Positions 43,378-57,422 of a stretch of 64,000 nucleotides of DNA are shown piece after piece. This stretch comes from Scandinavium ludwigii_A (GTDB lineage Bacteria; Pseudomonadota; Gammaproteobacteria; Enterobacterales; Enterobacteriaceae). How positions within the stretch are numbered: the first letter of the stretch is position 1; each line of letters starts with the position of its first letter. Location of the stretch: the NCBI GenBank assembly GCA_050516505.1, contig CP191518.1:4278001-4342000 (forward strand). Reading direction: 5' to 3'. The notes beneath the pieces are model-generated. The model searched no databases, was not told the DNA's origin, and saw nothing but the letters and a program-made list of their open reading frames with translations. Both the position numbers and the translations under genes were made by a program.

Positions 43378-44340
43378 TTATTCTGCGCTACGTAGTGAGA
43401 TTTCCCCACCCACCCAAGGCTTAATGGCTCCATCCTGTTCAAGCAAGAGCGCTCCCTGCGTATCAATTCCCCGTGATATACCGAATATCTCTTTTTCACC
43501 AATAATAAGTTTTACCGGACGGTGAATAAAATTATCCAGCTTCTCCCATCGGGAAAGATAGGGAGCCAATCCTTCTTGCTCGAATAGCACTAACGCAGCG
43601 CGGAGCTCTTTAATTAATCGAACAGCAAGCGTATTGCGGTCAATTTTAATTCCTGCTTCCTGTAGATTGATCCAACCTTGATTGATCACATCGGTCTCAA
43701 CCCGACGCATCGCAAGGTTGATGCCAGCTCCGATCACGATCTGTGCCGCATCTCCGGTTTTACCGGTTAATTCCACAAGGATACCGGCAAGTTTACGATC
43801 CATTAGATAGAGATCGTTGGGCCATTTTACGCGAACTTTATCGGCACCGAGGCTTTGTAATACTTCAGCCATAACAATACCAATAACCAGACTTAAGCCA
43901 ATGGCAGCCGCGGGGCCTTGTTCAAGACGCCAGTACATGGACAGATAAAGATTGGCACCGAAAGGAGAAAACCATTTACGTCCGCGACGTCCACGCCCAG
44001 CCTGTTGATACTCAGCCACACAGACGTCGCCGGATTGAAGGCTCGCCAGCCTATCAAGCAGATACTGGTTAGTGGAGTCGATAACAGGCAGAACGGTAAC
44101 CGACCCCTCGTTTATGCTGTTACGTATAAACTCTTCATTCAGTAGCTGGATGGGCTCCGGAAGGCTGTACCCTTTTCCTGGCACGGTAAACACATCAACA
44201 CCCCAGTCGCGTAGCGTCTGGATATGCTTATTAATGGCTGCCCGGCTCATACCCAGTCTTTCACCCAGTTGTTCACCAGAATGAAATTCACCATCCGATA
44301 AAATCGAAATCAACGTTAAAGGGACCGTATTATCTTTCAC
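43378..44340 (-). CDS. birA: Biotin-protein ligase / biotin operon repressor
   Basis: Attaches biotin to acetyl-CoA carboxylase BCCP and, as the biotinyl-AMP complex, represses the bio operon. 320 aa, one shorter than E. coli BirA. N-terminal winged helix includes GEQLGERLGMSRAAINKHI. The catalytic GRGRRGRKWFSPFG motif lies near residue 115, followed by KWPNDLYL and GILVEL. Its ATG overlaps the murB stop by 4 bases (ATGA), so the genes are coupled. Confidence 0.98.
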   Translation of the reverse strand: MKDNTVPLTLISILSDGEFHSGEQLGERLGMSRAAINKHIQTLRDWGVDVFTVPGKGYSLPEPIQLLNEEFIRNSINEGSVTVLPVIDSTNQYLLDRLASLQSGDVCVAEYQQAGRGRRGRKWFSPFGANLYLSMYWRLEQGPAAAIGLSLVIGIVMAEVLQSLGADKVRVKWPNDLYLMDRKLAGILVELTGKTGDAAQIVIGAGINLAMRRVETDVINQGWINLQEAGIKIDRNTLAVRLIKELRAALVLFEQEGLAPYLSRWEKLDNFIHRPVKLIIGEKEIFGISRGIDTQGALLLEQDGAIKPWVGGEISLRSAE

Positions 44341-45365
44341 GCAATGACCTCTACTGCGTTAACTTCGCCACGCTCGCCGATAAACCTGACTTCAGGCTCC
44401 AGCCAGACATCAAACTTCTCACCCACTTGCTGGCGCACATAATGTGCAAGGTCCACAACATTGTCGCTGGTCGCATTATTGTCGTTAATCAGCACAAGGG
44501 CCTGCTGTCGGTGTACCATTGCCCCGCCGACACTTTTGCCTTTCAGCTGACATTGGTCGATAAGCCAGCCAGCTGCAAGTTTTACGCAGCCATCAGCCTG
44601 GGGATAATGGGGTGCACTCGGGAAGGAAGCCAGCAATTTGTCTGCGACTTCACGAGTAATCACTGGGTTTTTAAAGAAGCTGCCCGCATTGCCGTTAACT
44701 TTAGGATCAGGCAATTTGGTCATCCGCATATGACAAACGGCATCGAACACTTCTTGAGGCGTTACCGTTTGCGGGTCCAGGCGCGTTAAATCGCCATAAC
44801 TCAGAACAGGCCGCCACTGCTTCACCAGTTTCAGGCCAACGGCGACTATCACATACCTGTCCTGATATTCATGCTTAAAAATACTGTCCCGATATCCAAA
44901 GCGACATTGATCCGCACTCAGGCGTTTAGGCACCCCGGTCGCAAGTTCGATACAATCCACGTACTCGCATACGCGCTGTAATTCTACGCCGTAAGCACCG
45001 ATATTCTGGATAGGCGAGGAGCCTGCACATCCAGGGATTAAGGCCAGGTTTTCAAGTCCAGGCATGCCATTTTCTAGCGTAAACTTCACCAGACTGTGCC
45101 AGTTTTCACCCGCACCGACATGTAAATGCCACGCATCTGGCTGCTCAGTGACCTTAATGCCTTTGATTCGGTTAAGCAGTACAACACCAGAATAATCCTT
45201 CAGGAAGAGGACATTGCTCCCCTCACCCAGGATCAATATCGGCAGTTTTTCTGAGGTTGCTTGCTGCCAGGCATCCAATAACTGCGAGGCAGAGTCAGCA
45301 CAAACGATACGCACGGCATGGTGATCGATTCCGAAGGTGTTCCAGGGCTTTAAGGAGTGATTCAT
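44337..45365 (-). CDS. murB: UDP-N-acetylenolpyruvoylglucosamine reductase
   Basis: FAD-dependent reductase making UDP-MurNAc for peptidoglycan. 342 aa from MNHSLKPWNTFGID, the E. coli length; six upstream codons in frame are not used. FAD-binding LILGEGSNVLFL lies near residue 50, IPGCAGSSPIQNIGAYG near 115, and the catalytic serine is in NGNAGSFFKNP near 229. It begins 51 bases upstream of the repeat shared by the two rRNA operons. Confidence 0.98.
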   Translation of the reverse strand: MNHSLKPWNTFGIDHHAVRIVCADSASQLLDAWQQATSEKLPILILGEGSNVLFLKDYSGVVLLNRIKGIKVTEQPDAWHLHVGAGENWHSLVKFTLENGMPGLENLALIPGCAGSSPIQNIGAYGVELQRVCEYVDCIELATGVPKRLSADQCRFGYRDSIFKHEYQDRYVIVAVGLKLVKQWRPVLSYGDLTRLDPQTVTPQEVFDAVCHMRMTKLPDPKVNGNAGSFFKNPVITREVADKLLASFPSAPHYPQADGCVKLAAGWLIDQCQLKGKSVGGAMVHRQQALVLINDNNATSDNVVDLAHYVRQQVGEKFDVWLEPEVRFIGERGEVNAVEVIA

Positions 45366-45421
45366 AGTGGCTTCCAGATGCAAAAACCTGGTTAGTGTAC
45401 CGTATTCAGTGAGTGAAGGCT

Positions 45422-45430
45422 TGTGGATAA
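45422..45430 (-). promoter_or_regulatory. Perfect DnaA box downstream of the second rRNA operon
   Basis: The minus strand reads TTATCCACA, with the same weaker companion TGTCCACAG nearby. It is the duplicated counterpart of the site at 5101-5109 and lies 6 bases inside the edge of the shared repeat. Confidence 0.6.
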
Positions 45431-45458
45431 CGCTGTGGACAGGCTGCGTATAAACGCG

Positions 45459-45487
45459 AAAAACCCCGGCCTTTCGGTCGGGGTTTC
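45459..45487 (-). terminator. Terminator of the second rRNA operon
   Basis: Same CCCCGACC-GAAA-GGCCGGGG hairpin and T-rich tail as the first operon, with one base difference beside the tail. Confidence 0.9.
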
Positions 45488-45498
45488 TTACTTGTTTG

Positions 45499-45618
45499 AT
45501 GCCTGGCAGTTCCCTACTCTCGCATGGGGAGACCCCACACTACCATCGGCGCTACGGCGTTTCACTTCTGAGTTCGGCATGGGGTCAGGTGGGACCACCG
45601 CGCTGTTGCCGCCAGGCA
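45499..45618 (-). rRNA. 5S ribosomal RNA (second operon)
   Basis: 120 nt, appearing identical to the copy at 5178-5297. Its downstream neighbour murB is that of E. coli rrnB, whereas the operon's upstream neighbour hemG is that of rrnA, so no operon letter is assigned. Confidence 0.98.
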
Positions 45619-45713
45619 AATTCTGTTGTCCAACACACCCCTCAGGGTCTGTCAGTTAATCTGTTATCAAGCTGAATATCGCGTCTCTCTCGCCAAAACA
45701 TCTTCGGCGTTGT

Positions 45714-48619
<2,906 letters not shown>

Positions 48620-48825
48620 TCACAACCCGAAGATGTTTCTTTCGATTCACCATCGACTTGCGATAATTTGAGAGACTCGAACACACCGTATTTTCCTTTC
48701 TTATTACGGAGAAAGGAAACAGTGTGTCGTTTCAATTTTCAGCTTGATCCAGATTTTTAAAGAGCAAAACTTCGCAGTACACCTTTTCAGGTACACTCTG
48801 AAGTTTATTTTCAGCAGTAAAGTGA

Positions 48826-48901
48826 TGGTGGAGCTATGCGGGATCGAACCGCAGACCTCCTGCGTGCAAGGCAGGCGCTCTCCCAGCTGAGCTATAACCC
48901 C
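48826..48901 (-). tRNA. alaT: tRNA-Ala (anticodon TGC)
   Basis: 76 nt with encoded CCA. The G3-U70 identity pair for alanyl-tRNA synthetase is present. The acceptor reads GGGGTTA, so position 5 pairs as U-G where E. coli has C-G. Anticodon loop CTTGCACG. Second tRNA of an Ile-Ala spacer; the alaT name reflects hemG-side (rrnA) location. Confidence 0.95.
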
Positions 48902-48966
48902 ATCGTATTATCAAATCTCTTACCCGTTCATTTCCTGCCAGAACGTACCAAAGCAACGAAATGAAT

Positions 48967-49043
<77 letters not shown>

Positions 49044-49115
49044 GCAGAGATTTTTTTACTGCTTATTTTTCATCAGACAATCTGTGTGGACACTACAAAG
49101 GCAGGTTCTTTAAGG

Positions 49116-50657
<1,542 letters not shown>

Positions 50658-50791
50658 AAGTTTGATGCTCATGAATTAAACTTCGTAATGAATTACGTAT
50701 GTTCACTCATAAGACTTGGTATTCTATTTAGCGTCTTTCGACGTTTAAGAATCCATGTCACTTTGAGTGCCCACACAGATTGTCTGATAAA

Positions 50792-50804
50792 TTGTTAAAG
50801 AGCA
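50792..50804 (-). promoter_or_regulatory. rrn leader boxA (second operon)
   Basis: The minus strand reads TGCTCTTTAACAA, as in the first operon. Confidence 0.82.
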
Positions 50805-50843
50805 GTGAGTTACGCGCTTTCGCTTGCTAACTCGAGGTCCCGT

Positions 50844-50871
50844 ATAATACGTTTTCCTCATTCAGAGTCAA
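50844..50871 (-). promoter_or_regulatory. Second rRNA operon promoter P2
   Basis: On the minus strand TTGACT (50866-50871), 16 bases, TATTAT (50844-50849). The P2 region differs from that of the first operon, marking the end of the shared repeat. Confidence 0.85.
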
Positions 50872-50963
50872 GCGTTTATTTTCGCTTTTCTCTGTCAGGA
50901 TTTCCTGGGAAACCCTTCTGACCCGGCGGCTAGCGAGCCGTTGTTCCGTGTCAGTGGAGGCGC

Positions 50964-51018
50964 ATTATAGGGAGTTCTGACGAGACGGCAAGAGGAAATT
51001 TGAAAAAACTTTCTGACT
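50964..51018 (-). promoter_or_regulatory. Second rRNA operon promoter P1 with UP element
   Basis: On the minus strand TTGCCG (50986-50991), 16 bases, TATAAT (50964-50969), GCGCC discriminator. Upstream, AGAAAGTTTTTTCAAATTT at about 50995-51015 closely resembles the UP element of E. coli rrnB P1. Further upstream Fis-binding space would run into the 3' end of hemG. Confidence 0.88.
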
Positions 51019-51052
51019 GCTCAAAATCCAGGCTTCTCGCCGTTTTTACACT

Positions 51053-51586
51053 CTATTTGCGCACAAGTTGCGCGATTTCGTGGGCGAAATGGGTCACCTG
51101 CTGCCAATCGGTGTACACCACTTCTTTACGGGTATCCGTTTCGCCGCCCGTTATCTTCATAATAAGGCGAATCATAATACGGTCGTACCAGTTATAACGC
51201 GGATACCGCAGCGCACCGGCAAAGACTGCGCTCAGGTCAGGCTGCCACGGCGAGTCCAACAGGAACTTGCGGGTATAGCTGTTAGTCTGCGGCGTGCGCT
51301 TCTCTGGTTTACGCGCCACCAGGTTTACCGAATAGAACGCGCCAGGCAGCTTCTTCAGCGCCTGCTGGTGCTTTTTCACAAAGCTATTCAGCGTCGAGTG
51401 GAAATGGCCGTAACGAATAGAGGCCCCAATCACCACCCCGTCATACTCTTCCCATGCAATATTCTCTGCCCGATGTAGGTTCACGACATCCACATCGAAA
51501 GCCTGCTCTTTCAATTCAGAGGCTAATGACGCAGCAATCTCACGTGTTTGCCCGTCCCGAGTTGAAAAGAGAATCAAAATTTTCAC
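51053..51586 (-). CDS. hemG: Menaquinone-dependent protoporphyrinogen IX dehydrogenase
   Basis: Flavodoxin-like FMN enzyme oxidising protoporphyrinogen IX to protoporphyrin IX in haem synthesis. 177 aa from the GTG at 51586 (VKILILFSTRDGQTREIA), which has a CAGGAG ribosome-binding site; 33 upstream codons in frame lie in trkH and are not used. LFSTRDGQTREIA is the FMN phosphate-binding loop, and ARKPEKRTPQTNSY is the insert typical of HemG. It is 11 bases after trkH and just upstream of an rRNA operon, as in E. coli at rrnA. Confidence 0.97.
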   Translation of the reverse strand: MKILILFSTRDGQTREIAASLASELKEQAFDVDVVNLHRAENIAWEEYDGVVIGASIRYGHFHSTLNSFVKKHQQALKKLPGAFYSVNLVARKPEKRTPQTNSYTRKFLLDSPWQPDLSAVFAGALRYPRYNWYDRIMIRLIMKITGGETDTRKEVVYTDWQQVTHFAHEIAQLVRK

Positions 51587-51597
51587 AAACGCTCCTG

Positions 51598-53049
51598 TTA
51601 TTCGCGCCAGAAAGTTGGTGTGAACAGCACCAACAGAGTAAAGACTTCCAGACGACCAAACAGCATGTTGGCGATCAGGATCCATTTCGCAACCGGATTC
51701 ATACTGGCAAAGTTATCCGCCACCACGCCCAAGCCCGGACCGAGGTTATTCAGCGTGGCCACAACAGAGGCGAACGCCGAGAAGTCATCCACGCCGGTCG
51801 CAATGATAGCCAGCATGCTGACAATAAAGACCAGCGCATAAGCAGAGAAGAATCCCCACACTGCTTCGAGAATACGTTCCGGCAGCGCGCGGTTACCCAG
51901 CTTGATGCTATATACCGCATTCGGATGCACCAAACGTTTTAGCTCACGGTTTCCCTGCTTAAACAGCAGCAGGATACGGATGACCTTCAGGCCACCGCCA
52001 GTAGAACCCGCACAGCCGCCAATAAATGCAGAACAGAGCAGCAGCACAGGCAGGAAAAGTGGCCAGCGCGCAATGCTGTCGGTGGTGAAGCCCGCAGTGG
52101 TCGCCATTGAGACCACCTGGAAAAAGGCCTGATTAAGCGTCGTCAGCGCCGAGGTATACACATCGTGAAGCAACAGCACCAGCGTACAGATAACCACTAG
52201 CGTCAGCTGCACGCCAATAAACATGCGGAATTCCGGGTCGCGCCAGTACACCTTCAGATTGCGACCACTTAATAAAGAGAAGTGCAAGCCGTAGTTACAG
52301 CCTGAGATCAGCAGGAAGATGGCAATAATGGTGTTGATGGTCGGGCTGTTGAAATAGCCGACGCTGGCATCGTGCGTTGAAAAGCCACCAATCGCAATCG
52401 TCGAGAAGCTGTGTCCGATGGCATCAAAGGCGGGCATCCCTGCGAACCAGAGCGCCAGCGCACAGGCCACCGTCAGTAATACATAAATGAGCCACAGCGT
52501 TTTGGCCGTTTCGGCAATACGTGGCCGCATCTTATTGTCTTTCAGCGGCCCCGGCATTTCAGCTCGATAGAGCTGCATGCCACCGACGCCCAGAATGGGC
52601 AGGATAGCCACCGCAAGTACAATTATCCCCATCCCGCCAAACCACTGCAGCATCTGGCGGTAAAAGAGGATGGCATGAGGAAGTGAATCCAGGCCCACCA
52701 GCGTAGTCGCGCCAGTCGTCGTCAGCCCGGAGAATGATTCAAAGAATGCGTCAGTGATGGTCAGATTCGGCTGTTCCGAGAAGATAAACGGCAGCGCACC
52801 TACGCTACCCAGCACGGTCCAGAACAGCACCACAATCAGAAAGCCTTCGCGTGATTTCAGCTCGCCCTTTTGCTTACGGTTCGGCCACCAGAGCATCGAA
52901 CCAATGGCCAGCGCCACGAAAAAGGTCTGCGTGAATGCTCGCCCCGCCCCGTCCCGGTAAATCAACGCCACCAGTCCTGGAACAATCATCGTTCCCGAAA
53001 AAAGTATGACCAGCAGTCCAACGATTCGGGTAATGGCACGAAAATGCAT
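51598..53049 (-). CDS. trkH: Trk system potassium uptake protein TrkH
   Basis: Membrane pore of the Trk potassium transporter, working with TrkA. 483 aa, the E. coli length, with repeated M1-P-M2 units. Selectivity-filter glycines are visible in GLTTTGATTL, IAIGGFSTHD, MATTAGFTT and LNNLGPGLG. Probably co-transcribed with yigZ upstream and hemG downstream. Confidence 0.98.
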   Translation of the reverse strand: MHFRAITRIVGLLVILFSGTMIVPGLVALIYRDGAGRAFTQTFFVALAIGSMLWWPNRKQKGELKSREGFLIVVLFWTVLGSVGALPFIFSEQPNLTITDAFFESFSGLTTTGATTLVGLDSLPHAILFYRQMLQWFGGMGIIVLAVAILPILGVGGMQLYRAEMPGPLKDNKMRPRIAETAKTLWLIYVLLTVACALALWFAGMPAFDAIGHSFSTIAIGGFSTHDASVGYFNSPTINTIIAIFLLISGCNYGLHFSLLSGRNLKVYWRDPEFRMFIGVQLTLVVICTLVLLLHDVYTSALTTLNQAFFQVVSMATTAGFTTDSIARWPLFLPVLLLCSAFIGGCAGSTGGGLKVIRILLLFKQGNRELKRLVHPNAVYSIKLGNRALPERILEAVWGFFSAYALVFIVSMLAIIATGVDDFSAFASVVATLNNLGPGLGVVADNFASMNPVAKWILIANMLFGRLEVFTLLVLFTPTFWRE

Positions 53050-53088
53050 CTCTGCCGCTTCCTTTGATAAGCAAAAAGTAGACCGGGA

Positions 53089-53703
53089 TTATTCGCCAAT
53101 CCGGCGTAAATGCAACGCACCACGGCTAAAATCAGCCAGTCTTATCGAAAAGTTCGGCAGTTCAGCCTGCGGAAGCGCCACCCGAAGATGCACCACGGCC
53201 TGATAATCACTGTCGACGATTTTACCGGAGAATTGTGCCAACAAGCTTTCAACGCCCGACAACTGTCCGTACTCACACTGCAAAGTATATTCGGTCAACG
53301 GCGTCTTGCGTTGTGTTGTCAGTTCAGCCAGCGCCTGATGCACGCCGCCGCCGTAGGCTTTCACCAGACCACCGGTGCCCAGTAATATCCCGCCATAGTA
53401 GCGAACCACCACGGCGGTGACTTCGCCCACGCCGCTGCCCATCAGCTGCGCGAGCATCGGCTTACCCGCCGTACCCGCCGGTTCACCGTCGTCGGAAAAA
53501 CCGAGCTTTTGCGAATCGTCAGGGGCCCCGGCGACCCACGCCACGCAGTGGTGACGCGCATCCGGGTGTTCCGCTCTTACCGATTCGACAAACGCCTTCG
53601 CCGCTTCCACGCCGTCGGTATGCGCAAGGAACGTAATGAAGCGGCTCTTTTTGATCTCGTCGACCACGCTTACCGGAGACGCCGGGATCAGCCAACTGTC
53701 CAT
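53089..53703 (-). CDS. yigZ: IMPACT/YigZ family protein
   Basis: Conserved protein of unproven function; the UPF0029 N-terminal domain is related to eukaryotic IMPACT, linked to translation control. 204 aa, the E. coli length. Family text KKSRFITFLAHTD, DDGEPAGTAGKPML and VVRYYGGILLGTGGLVKAYG is intact. The ATG overlaps the pepQ stop by one base, so translation is coupled. Confidence 0.95.
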   Translation of the reverse strand: MDSWLIPASPVSVVDEIKKSRFITFLAHTDGVEAAKAFVESVRAEHPDARHHCVAWVAGAPDDSQKLGFSDDGEPAGTAGKPMLAQLMGSGVGEVTAVVVRYYGGILLGTGGLVKAYGGGVHQALAELTTQRKTPLTEYTLQCEYGQLSGVESLLAQFSGKIVDSDYQAVVHLRVALPQAELPNFSIRLADFSRGALHLRRIGE

Positions 53704-55034
53704 CAGGCCAGCTTCAGATCTCGGGTCATATTTTCGAGGCTGTTCTCGTGGATAACCACGTTATCTTCAATGCGAACGCCCCCGAACGGCTTCATGGCCT
53801 CAATCTTCTGCCAGTTGAAGTGCTTGCTGTACTGCCCTTCACGCCACGGTGCCAGCAACGATTCGATGAAATAGATGCCCGGCTCGATGGTCAGTACCAT
53901 GCGCGGCTGCAAAATACGGGTGCAGCGCAGGTAAGGATATTTCGACGGCGCGGCAAGGTGCGTGCCTTTATCATCCTGCATAAAGCCAGCAACATCATGA
54001 ACCTGCAGACCCAGCGGGTGGCCAAGACCGTGCGGCATAAACGGCCCCGTCAGGTCATTTTCCACCATTGCCTCTTCGCTGATGTCGTTCACCAGCTGAT
54101 GCTTACGCAACAGCTTCGCGATGCGCTGATGGAACTGAATATGGTAGTCCACGTAGCTCACGCCCGCCTTCAGTGTATCGATCAGCGCCAGCTGTTCAGC
54201 GGTGACGTCTTTAATCAGCTGCGCAAATTCAGTATCGGGATTTCCGGCCCAGGTACGGGTCAGATCCGCAGCATAGCCGTTGTACTCAGCACCCGCATCC
54301 AACAGGAAGCTGCGCATTTCAGACGGCGCGCGATGGTCCAGTTTGGTGTAGTGCAGCACCGACGCATGTTCATTCAGCGCTACAATATTGCTGTAAGGCA
54401 CATCGGTATCACGATGACCGGTGGCGGTCAGGTACGCGAGGTTAATATCGAACTCGCTCATGCCGGACAGGAACGCTTCCTGCGCCGCCTGATGGCCATT
54501 CACCGCCATTTTCTGCGCTTCACGCATACAGGAAAGTTCATAGTCGGTTTTGTACGAGCGATAATAGTGCAGGTAATCAATCACCCCTTTCGGGTTGATA
54601 TTGGCGGCGGTAATATCCAGCCCCAATGCACGCTCAGCAACCGGGCCGATGTATGCAATATTGCCGCGCGCAGCAGGCAGCTGGCTTCCAATGCCGTCCG
54701 CTTTTGGCAGCGCAATCACTTCAACGTCTTCGGTCCAGAAAGAGGTCGGCAGCGGTTCCACGTTGTGCCAGTAATCCACCGGCAGATAGAACCACAGCTT
54801 TGGTTTATTGACACCGTCCACCAGCAGCCAGCAGTTTGGCACCTGCGTGACAGGCACCCAAGCCTTAAACTGTGGGTTTACTTTGAACGGGTAGGGATGA
54901 TCGTCGAGGAAGACATTGAACAGTTCGCCGGAATGAATCAACAGCGCATCGAGCTTAAAGCGATCCAGTACGTCGCGCGTGCGTTCCTGCAACGTAGCAA
55001 TATGATTTTTATAGAGTGTCGCCAGTGATTCCAT
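53703..55034 (-). CDS. pepQ: Xaa-Pro dipeptidase (prolidase)
   Basis: Cleaves dipeptides with C-terminal proline; dimanganese enzyme of the pita-bread family. 443 aa, the E. coli length. Metal-binding residues are in LLDAGAEYNGYAADLTRTW, FMPHGLGHPLGLQVHD, TIEPGIYF and GVRIEDNVV. It diverges from fadB across 189 bases and leads the pepQ-yigZ-trkH-hemG series. Confidence 0.98.
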   Translation of the reverse strand: MESLATLYKNHIATLQERTRDVLDRFKLDALLIHSGELFNVFLDDHPYPFKVNPQFKAWVPVTQVPNCWLLVDGVNKPKLWFYLPVDYWHNVEPLPTSFWTEDVEVIALPKADGIGSQLPAARGNIAYIGPVAERALGLDITAANINPKGVIDYLHYYRSYKTDYELSCMREAQKMAVNGHQAAQEAFLSGMSEFDINLAYLTATGHRDTDVPYSNIVALNEHASVLHYTKLDHRAPSEMRSFLLDAGAEYNGYAADLTRTWAGNPDTEFAQLIKDVTAEQLALIDTLKAGVSYVDYHIQFHQRIAKLLRKHQLVNDISEEAMVENDLTGPFMPHGLGHPLGLQVHDVAGFMQDDKGTHLAAPSKYPYLRCTRILQPRMVLTIEPGIYFIESLLAPWREGQYSKHFNWQKIEAMKPFGGVRIEDNVVIHENSLENMTRDLKLA

Positions 55035-55181
55035 GTTTTACCCTTCTGTCTTTTTGACCCTAATTCCCCGCATCTTAGCACATCGGTTTCACCCTGCGCG
55101 ATTTCTGCCAAGCGTGATCCAGACGTCATTTCCTTAAAGAGTAATTTGCATTTTATTAACATAAAATCCACACTCCGTCTC

Positions 55182-55198
55182 ATCTGGTAAGACCAGTA
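55182..55198 (+). promoter_or_regulatory. FadR operator upstream of fadBA
   Basis: ATCTGGTAAGACCAGTA is a 17-base near-palindrome matching the FadR consensus (CTGGT-NNN-ACCAG core), 25 bases before the fadB start. Long-chain acyl-CoA would relieve repression. Confidence 0.85.
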
Positions 55199-55223
55199 AC
55201 CGTACTGGATTCAGGAGACTGAC

Positions 55224-57413
55224 ATGCTTTACAAAGGCGACACCCTGTACCTCGACTGGCTGGAAGATGGCATTGCCGAACTGGTGTTCGATGCCCCCGG
55301 CTCGGTCAATAAGCTTGATACCGCAACCGTAGCCAGCCTCGGCCAGGCGCTGGACGTCCTCGAAAAACAGCCTGACCTTAAAGGCCTTCTGCTGCGTTCT
55401 GAAAAAGCCGCCTTTATTGTCGGCGCGGACATCACCGAATTCCTGTCACTGTTCCAGGTTCCGCCGGAACAGCTCAGCCAGTGGCTAACTTTCGCCAACA
55501 GCGTCTTTTGCCGCCTGGAGGATTTGCCGGTACCCACCCTTTCCGCAGTGAACGGTTACGCGTTGGGCGGCGGCTGCGAATGCGTCCTGGCCACCGACTA
55601 TCGTCTGGCAACACCAGACCTGCGTATCGGCCTGCCAGAAACCAAACTCGGCATCATGCCAGGCTTCGGGGGTTCCGTTCGTCTGCCACGTTTGCTCGGA
55701 GCGGATAGCGCGCTGGAAATTATTGCCGCCGGGAAAGATGTCGGCGCAGAAGAAGCACTCAAACTCGGTTTGATTGACGGGATCGTGAAGCCAGAAAAGC
55801 TGCGCGACGGTGCGATCGCGATACTGCGTCAGGCCATCAACGGCGATCTGGACTGGAAAGCCAAACGCCAGCCGAAGCTTGACCCGCTGAAACTCAGCAA
55901 AATTGAAGCCACCATGAGCTTTACTATCGCCAAAGGCATGGTGATGCAAACGGCGGGCAAACACTATCCGGCGCCGATCACCGCCGTCAAAACCATTGAA
56001 GCTGCGGCACGCTTAGGCCGTGACCAGGCACTGGTGCTTGAAAACCAGAGCTTTGTGCCGCTCGCCCATTCGAATGAGGCCCGTGCGCTGGTCGGGATTT
56101 TCCTGAACGATCAGTTTGTAAAAGGTCAGGCGAAGAAACTGACCAAAAATGTCGATACCCCGAAACAGGCCGCCGTACTCGGCGCCGGGATCATGGGTGG
56201 CGGCATTGCTTACCAATCCGCCTGGAAAGGCGTGCCGGTTATCATGAAAGATATCAATGACAAATCGTTGACCCTCGGGATGAACGAGGCCGCCAAGCTG
56301 CTGAACAAACAGCTGGAGCGCGGAAAAATCAACGGTCTCAAACTGGCGAACGTGATTTCTACGATTCACCCGACGCTCGATTACGCCGGTTTTGAACGCG
56401 TCGACGTCGTCGTTGAAGCGGTCGTAGAAAACCCGAAAGTGAAGAAAGCGGTACTGGCAGAAACCGAAGAGCACGTTCGTCCTGATGCAGTGCTGGCGTC
56501 TAACACCTCGACGATCCCTATCAGCGAACTGGCCAGCGTCCTGAAGCGCCCACAGAACTTCTGCGGAATGCATTTCTTTAACCCAGTGCACCGTATGCCA
56601 CTGGTTGAGGTTATCCGAGGCGAGCAAACGTCCGACGAGACCATTGCCAAAGTGGTCGCTTGGGCGAGCAAAATGGGCAAAACCCCTATCGTGGTCAACG
56701 ACTGCCCAGGCTTCTTCGTCAACCGCGTGCTATTCCCTTATTTCGCCGGTTTCAGCCAGCTGCTGCGGGACGGTGCCGACTTCCACAAAGTCGACAAAGT
56801 CATGGAAAAAGTATTCGGCTGGCCAATGGGCCCTGCCTATCTGCTGGACGTGGTCGGCATTGATACCGCACATCACGCTCAGGCGGTGATGGCCGCCGGT
56901 TTCCCACAGCGTATGCAGAAAGATTACCGCGACGCCATTGATGCCCTGTTTGATGCCAGCCGCTACGGCCAGAAAAACGGCCTCGGTTTCTGGCGTTATA
57001 AAGAAGACAGCAAAGGGAAGCCGAAGAAAGAAGAAGACCCGGCGGTTGACGCGCTGCTGGCAGACGTCAGTCAGGCGAAATGTGACTTCAGCGACGACGA
57101 TATTATTGCCCGCATGATGATCCCAATGGTCAACGAAGTGGTGCGCTGCCTTGAAGAAGGCATTATCGCAAGCCCGGCAGAAGCCGATATGGCACTGGTT
57201 TACGGACTTGGCTTCCCTCCGTTCCACGGCGGTGCGTTCCGCTGGCTGGATACGGTCGGCAGTGCGAAGTACGTCGACTTGGCGCAGCGGTACCACCATC
57301 TCGGCCCGCTGTATGAAGTGCCAGAAGGTCTGCGCATCAAAGCACGTCACAACGAAGCATATTATCCACCGGTTGAACCTGCCCGTCCGGTGGGTGAGCT
57401 GAAAACGGCTTAA
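55224..57413 (+). CDS. fadB: Fatty acid oxidation complex subunit alpha
   Basis: Multifunctional beta-oxidation protein: enoyl-CoA hydratase/isomerase (N-terminal, about 1-190) and 3-hydroxyacyl-CoA dehydrogenase (about 310-720). 729 aa, the E. coli length. The crotonase signature is NGYALGGGCECVLATDYR with the catalytic glutamates nearby; the NAD-binding LGAGIMGGGIAYQSA is near residue 320, and SNTSTIPI and MHFFNPVHRMPLVE follow. The first gene of fadBA, 9 bases before fadA, controlled by FadR. Confidence 0.98.
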   Translation: MLYKGDTLYLDWLEDGIAELVFDAPGSVNKLDTATVASLGQALDVLEKQPDLKGLLLRSEKAAFIVGADITEFLSLFQVPPEQLSQWLTFANSVFCRLEDLPVPTLSAVNGYALGGGCECVLATDYRLATPDLRIGLPETKLGIMPGFGGSVRLPRLLGADSALEIIAAGKDVGAEEALKLGLIDGIVKPEKLRDGAIAILRQAINGDLDWKAKRQPKLDPLKLSKIEATMSFTIAKGMVMQTAGKHYPAPITAVKTIEAAARLGRDQALVLENQSFVPLAHSNEARALVGIFLNDQFVKGQAKKLTKNVDTPKQAAVLGAGIMGGGIAYQSAWKGVPVIMKDINDKSLTLGMNEAAKLLNKQLERGKINGLKLANVISTIHPTLDYAGFERVDVVVEAVVENPKVKKAVLAETEEHVRPDAVLASNTSTIPISELASVLKRPQNFCGMHFFNPVHRMPLVEVIRGEQTSDETIAKVVAWASKMGKTPIVVNDCPGFFVNRVLFPYFAGFSQLLRDGADFHKVDKVMEKVFGWPMGPAYLLDVVGIDTAHHAQAVMAAGFPQRMQKDYRDAIDALFDASRYGQKNGLGFWRYKEDSKGKPKKEEDPAVDALLADVSQAKCDFSDDDIIARMMIPMVNEVVRCLEEGIIASPAEADMALVYGLGFPPFHGGAFRWLDTVGSAKYVDLAQRYHHLGPLYEVPEGLRIKARHNEAYYPPVEPARPVGELKTA

Positions 57414-57422
57414 GGAGTCACA

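Noticed and set aside
53748..55028. A 426-codon open frame antisense to pepQ
   Set aside because: Shadow of a confidently identified gene; its start and codon use are unconvincing.
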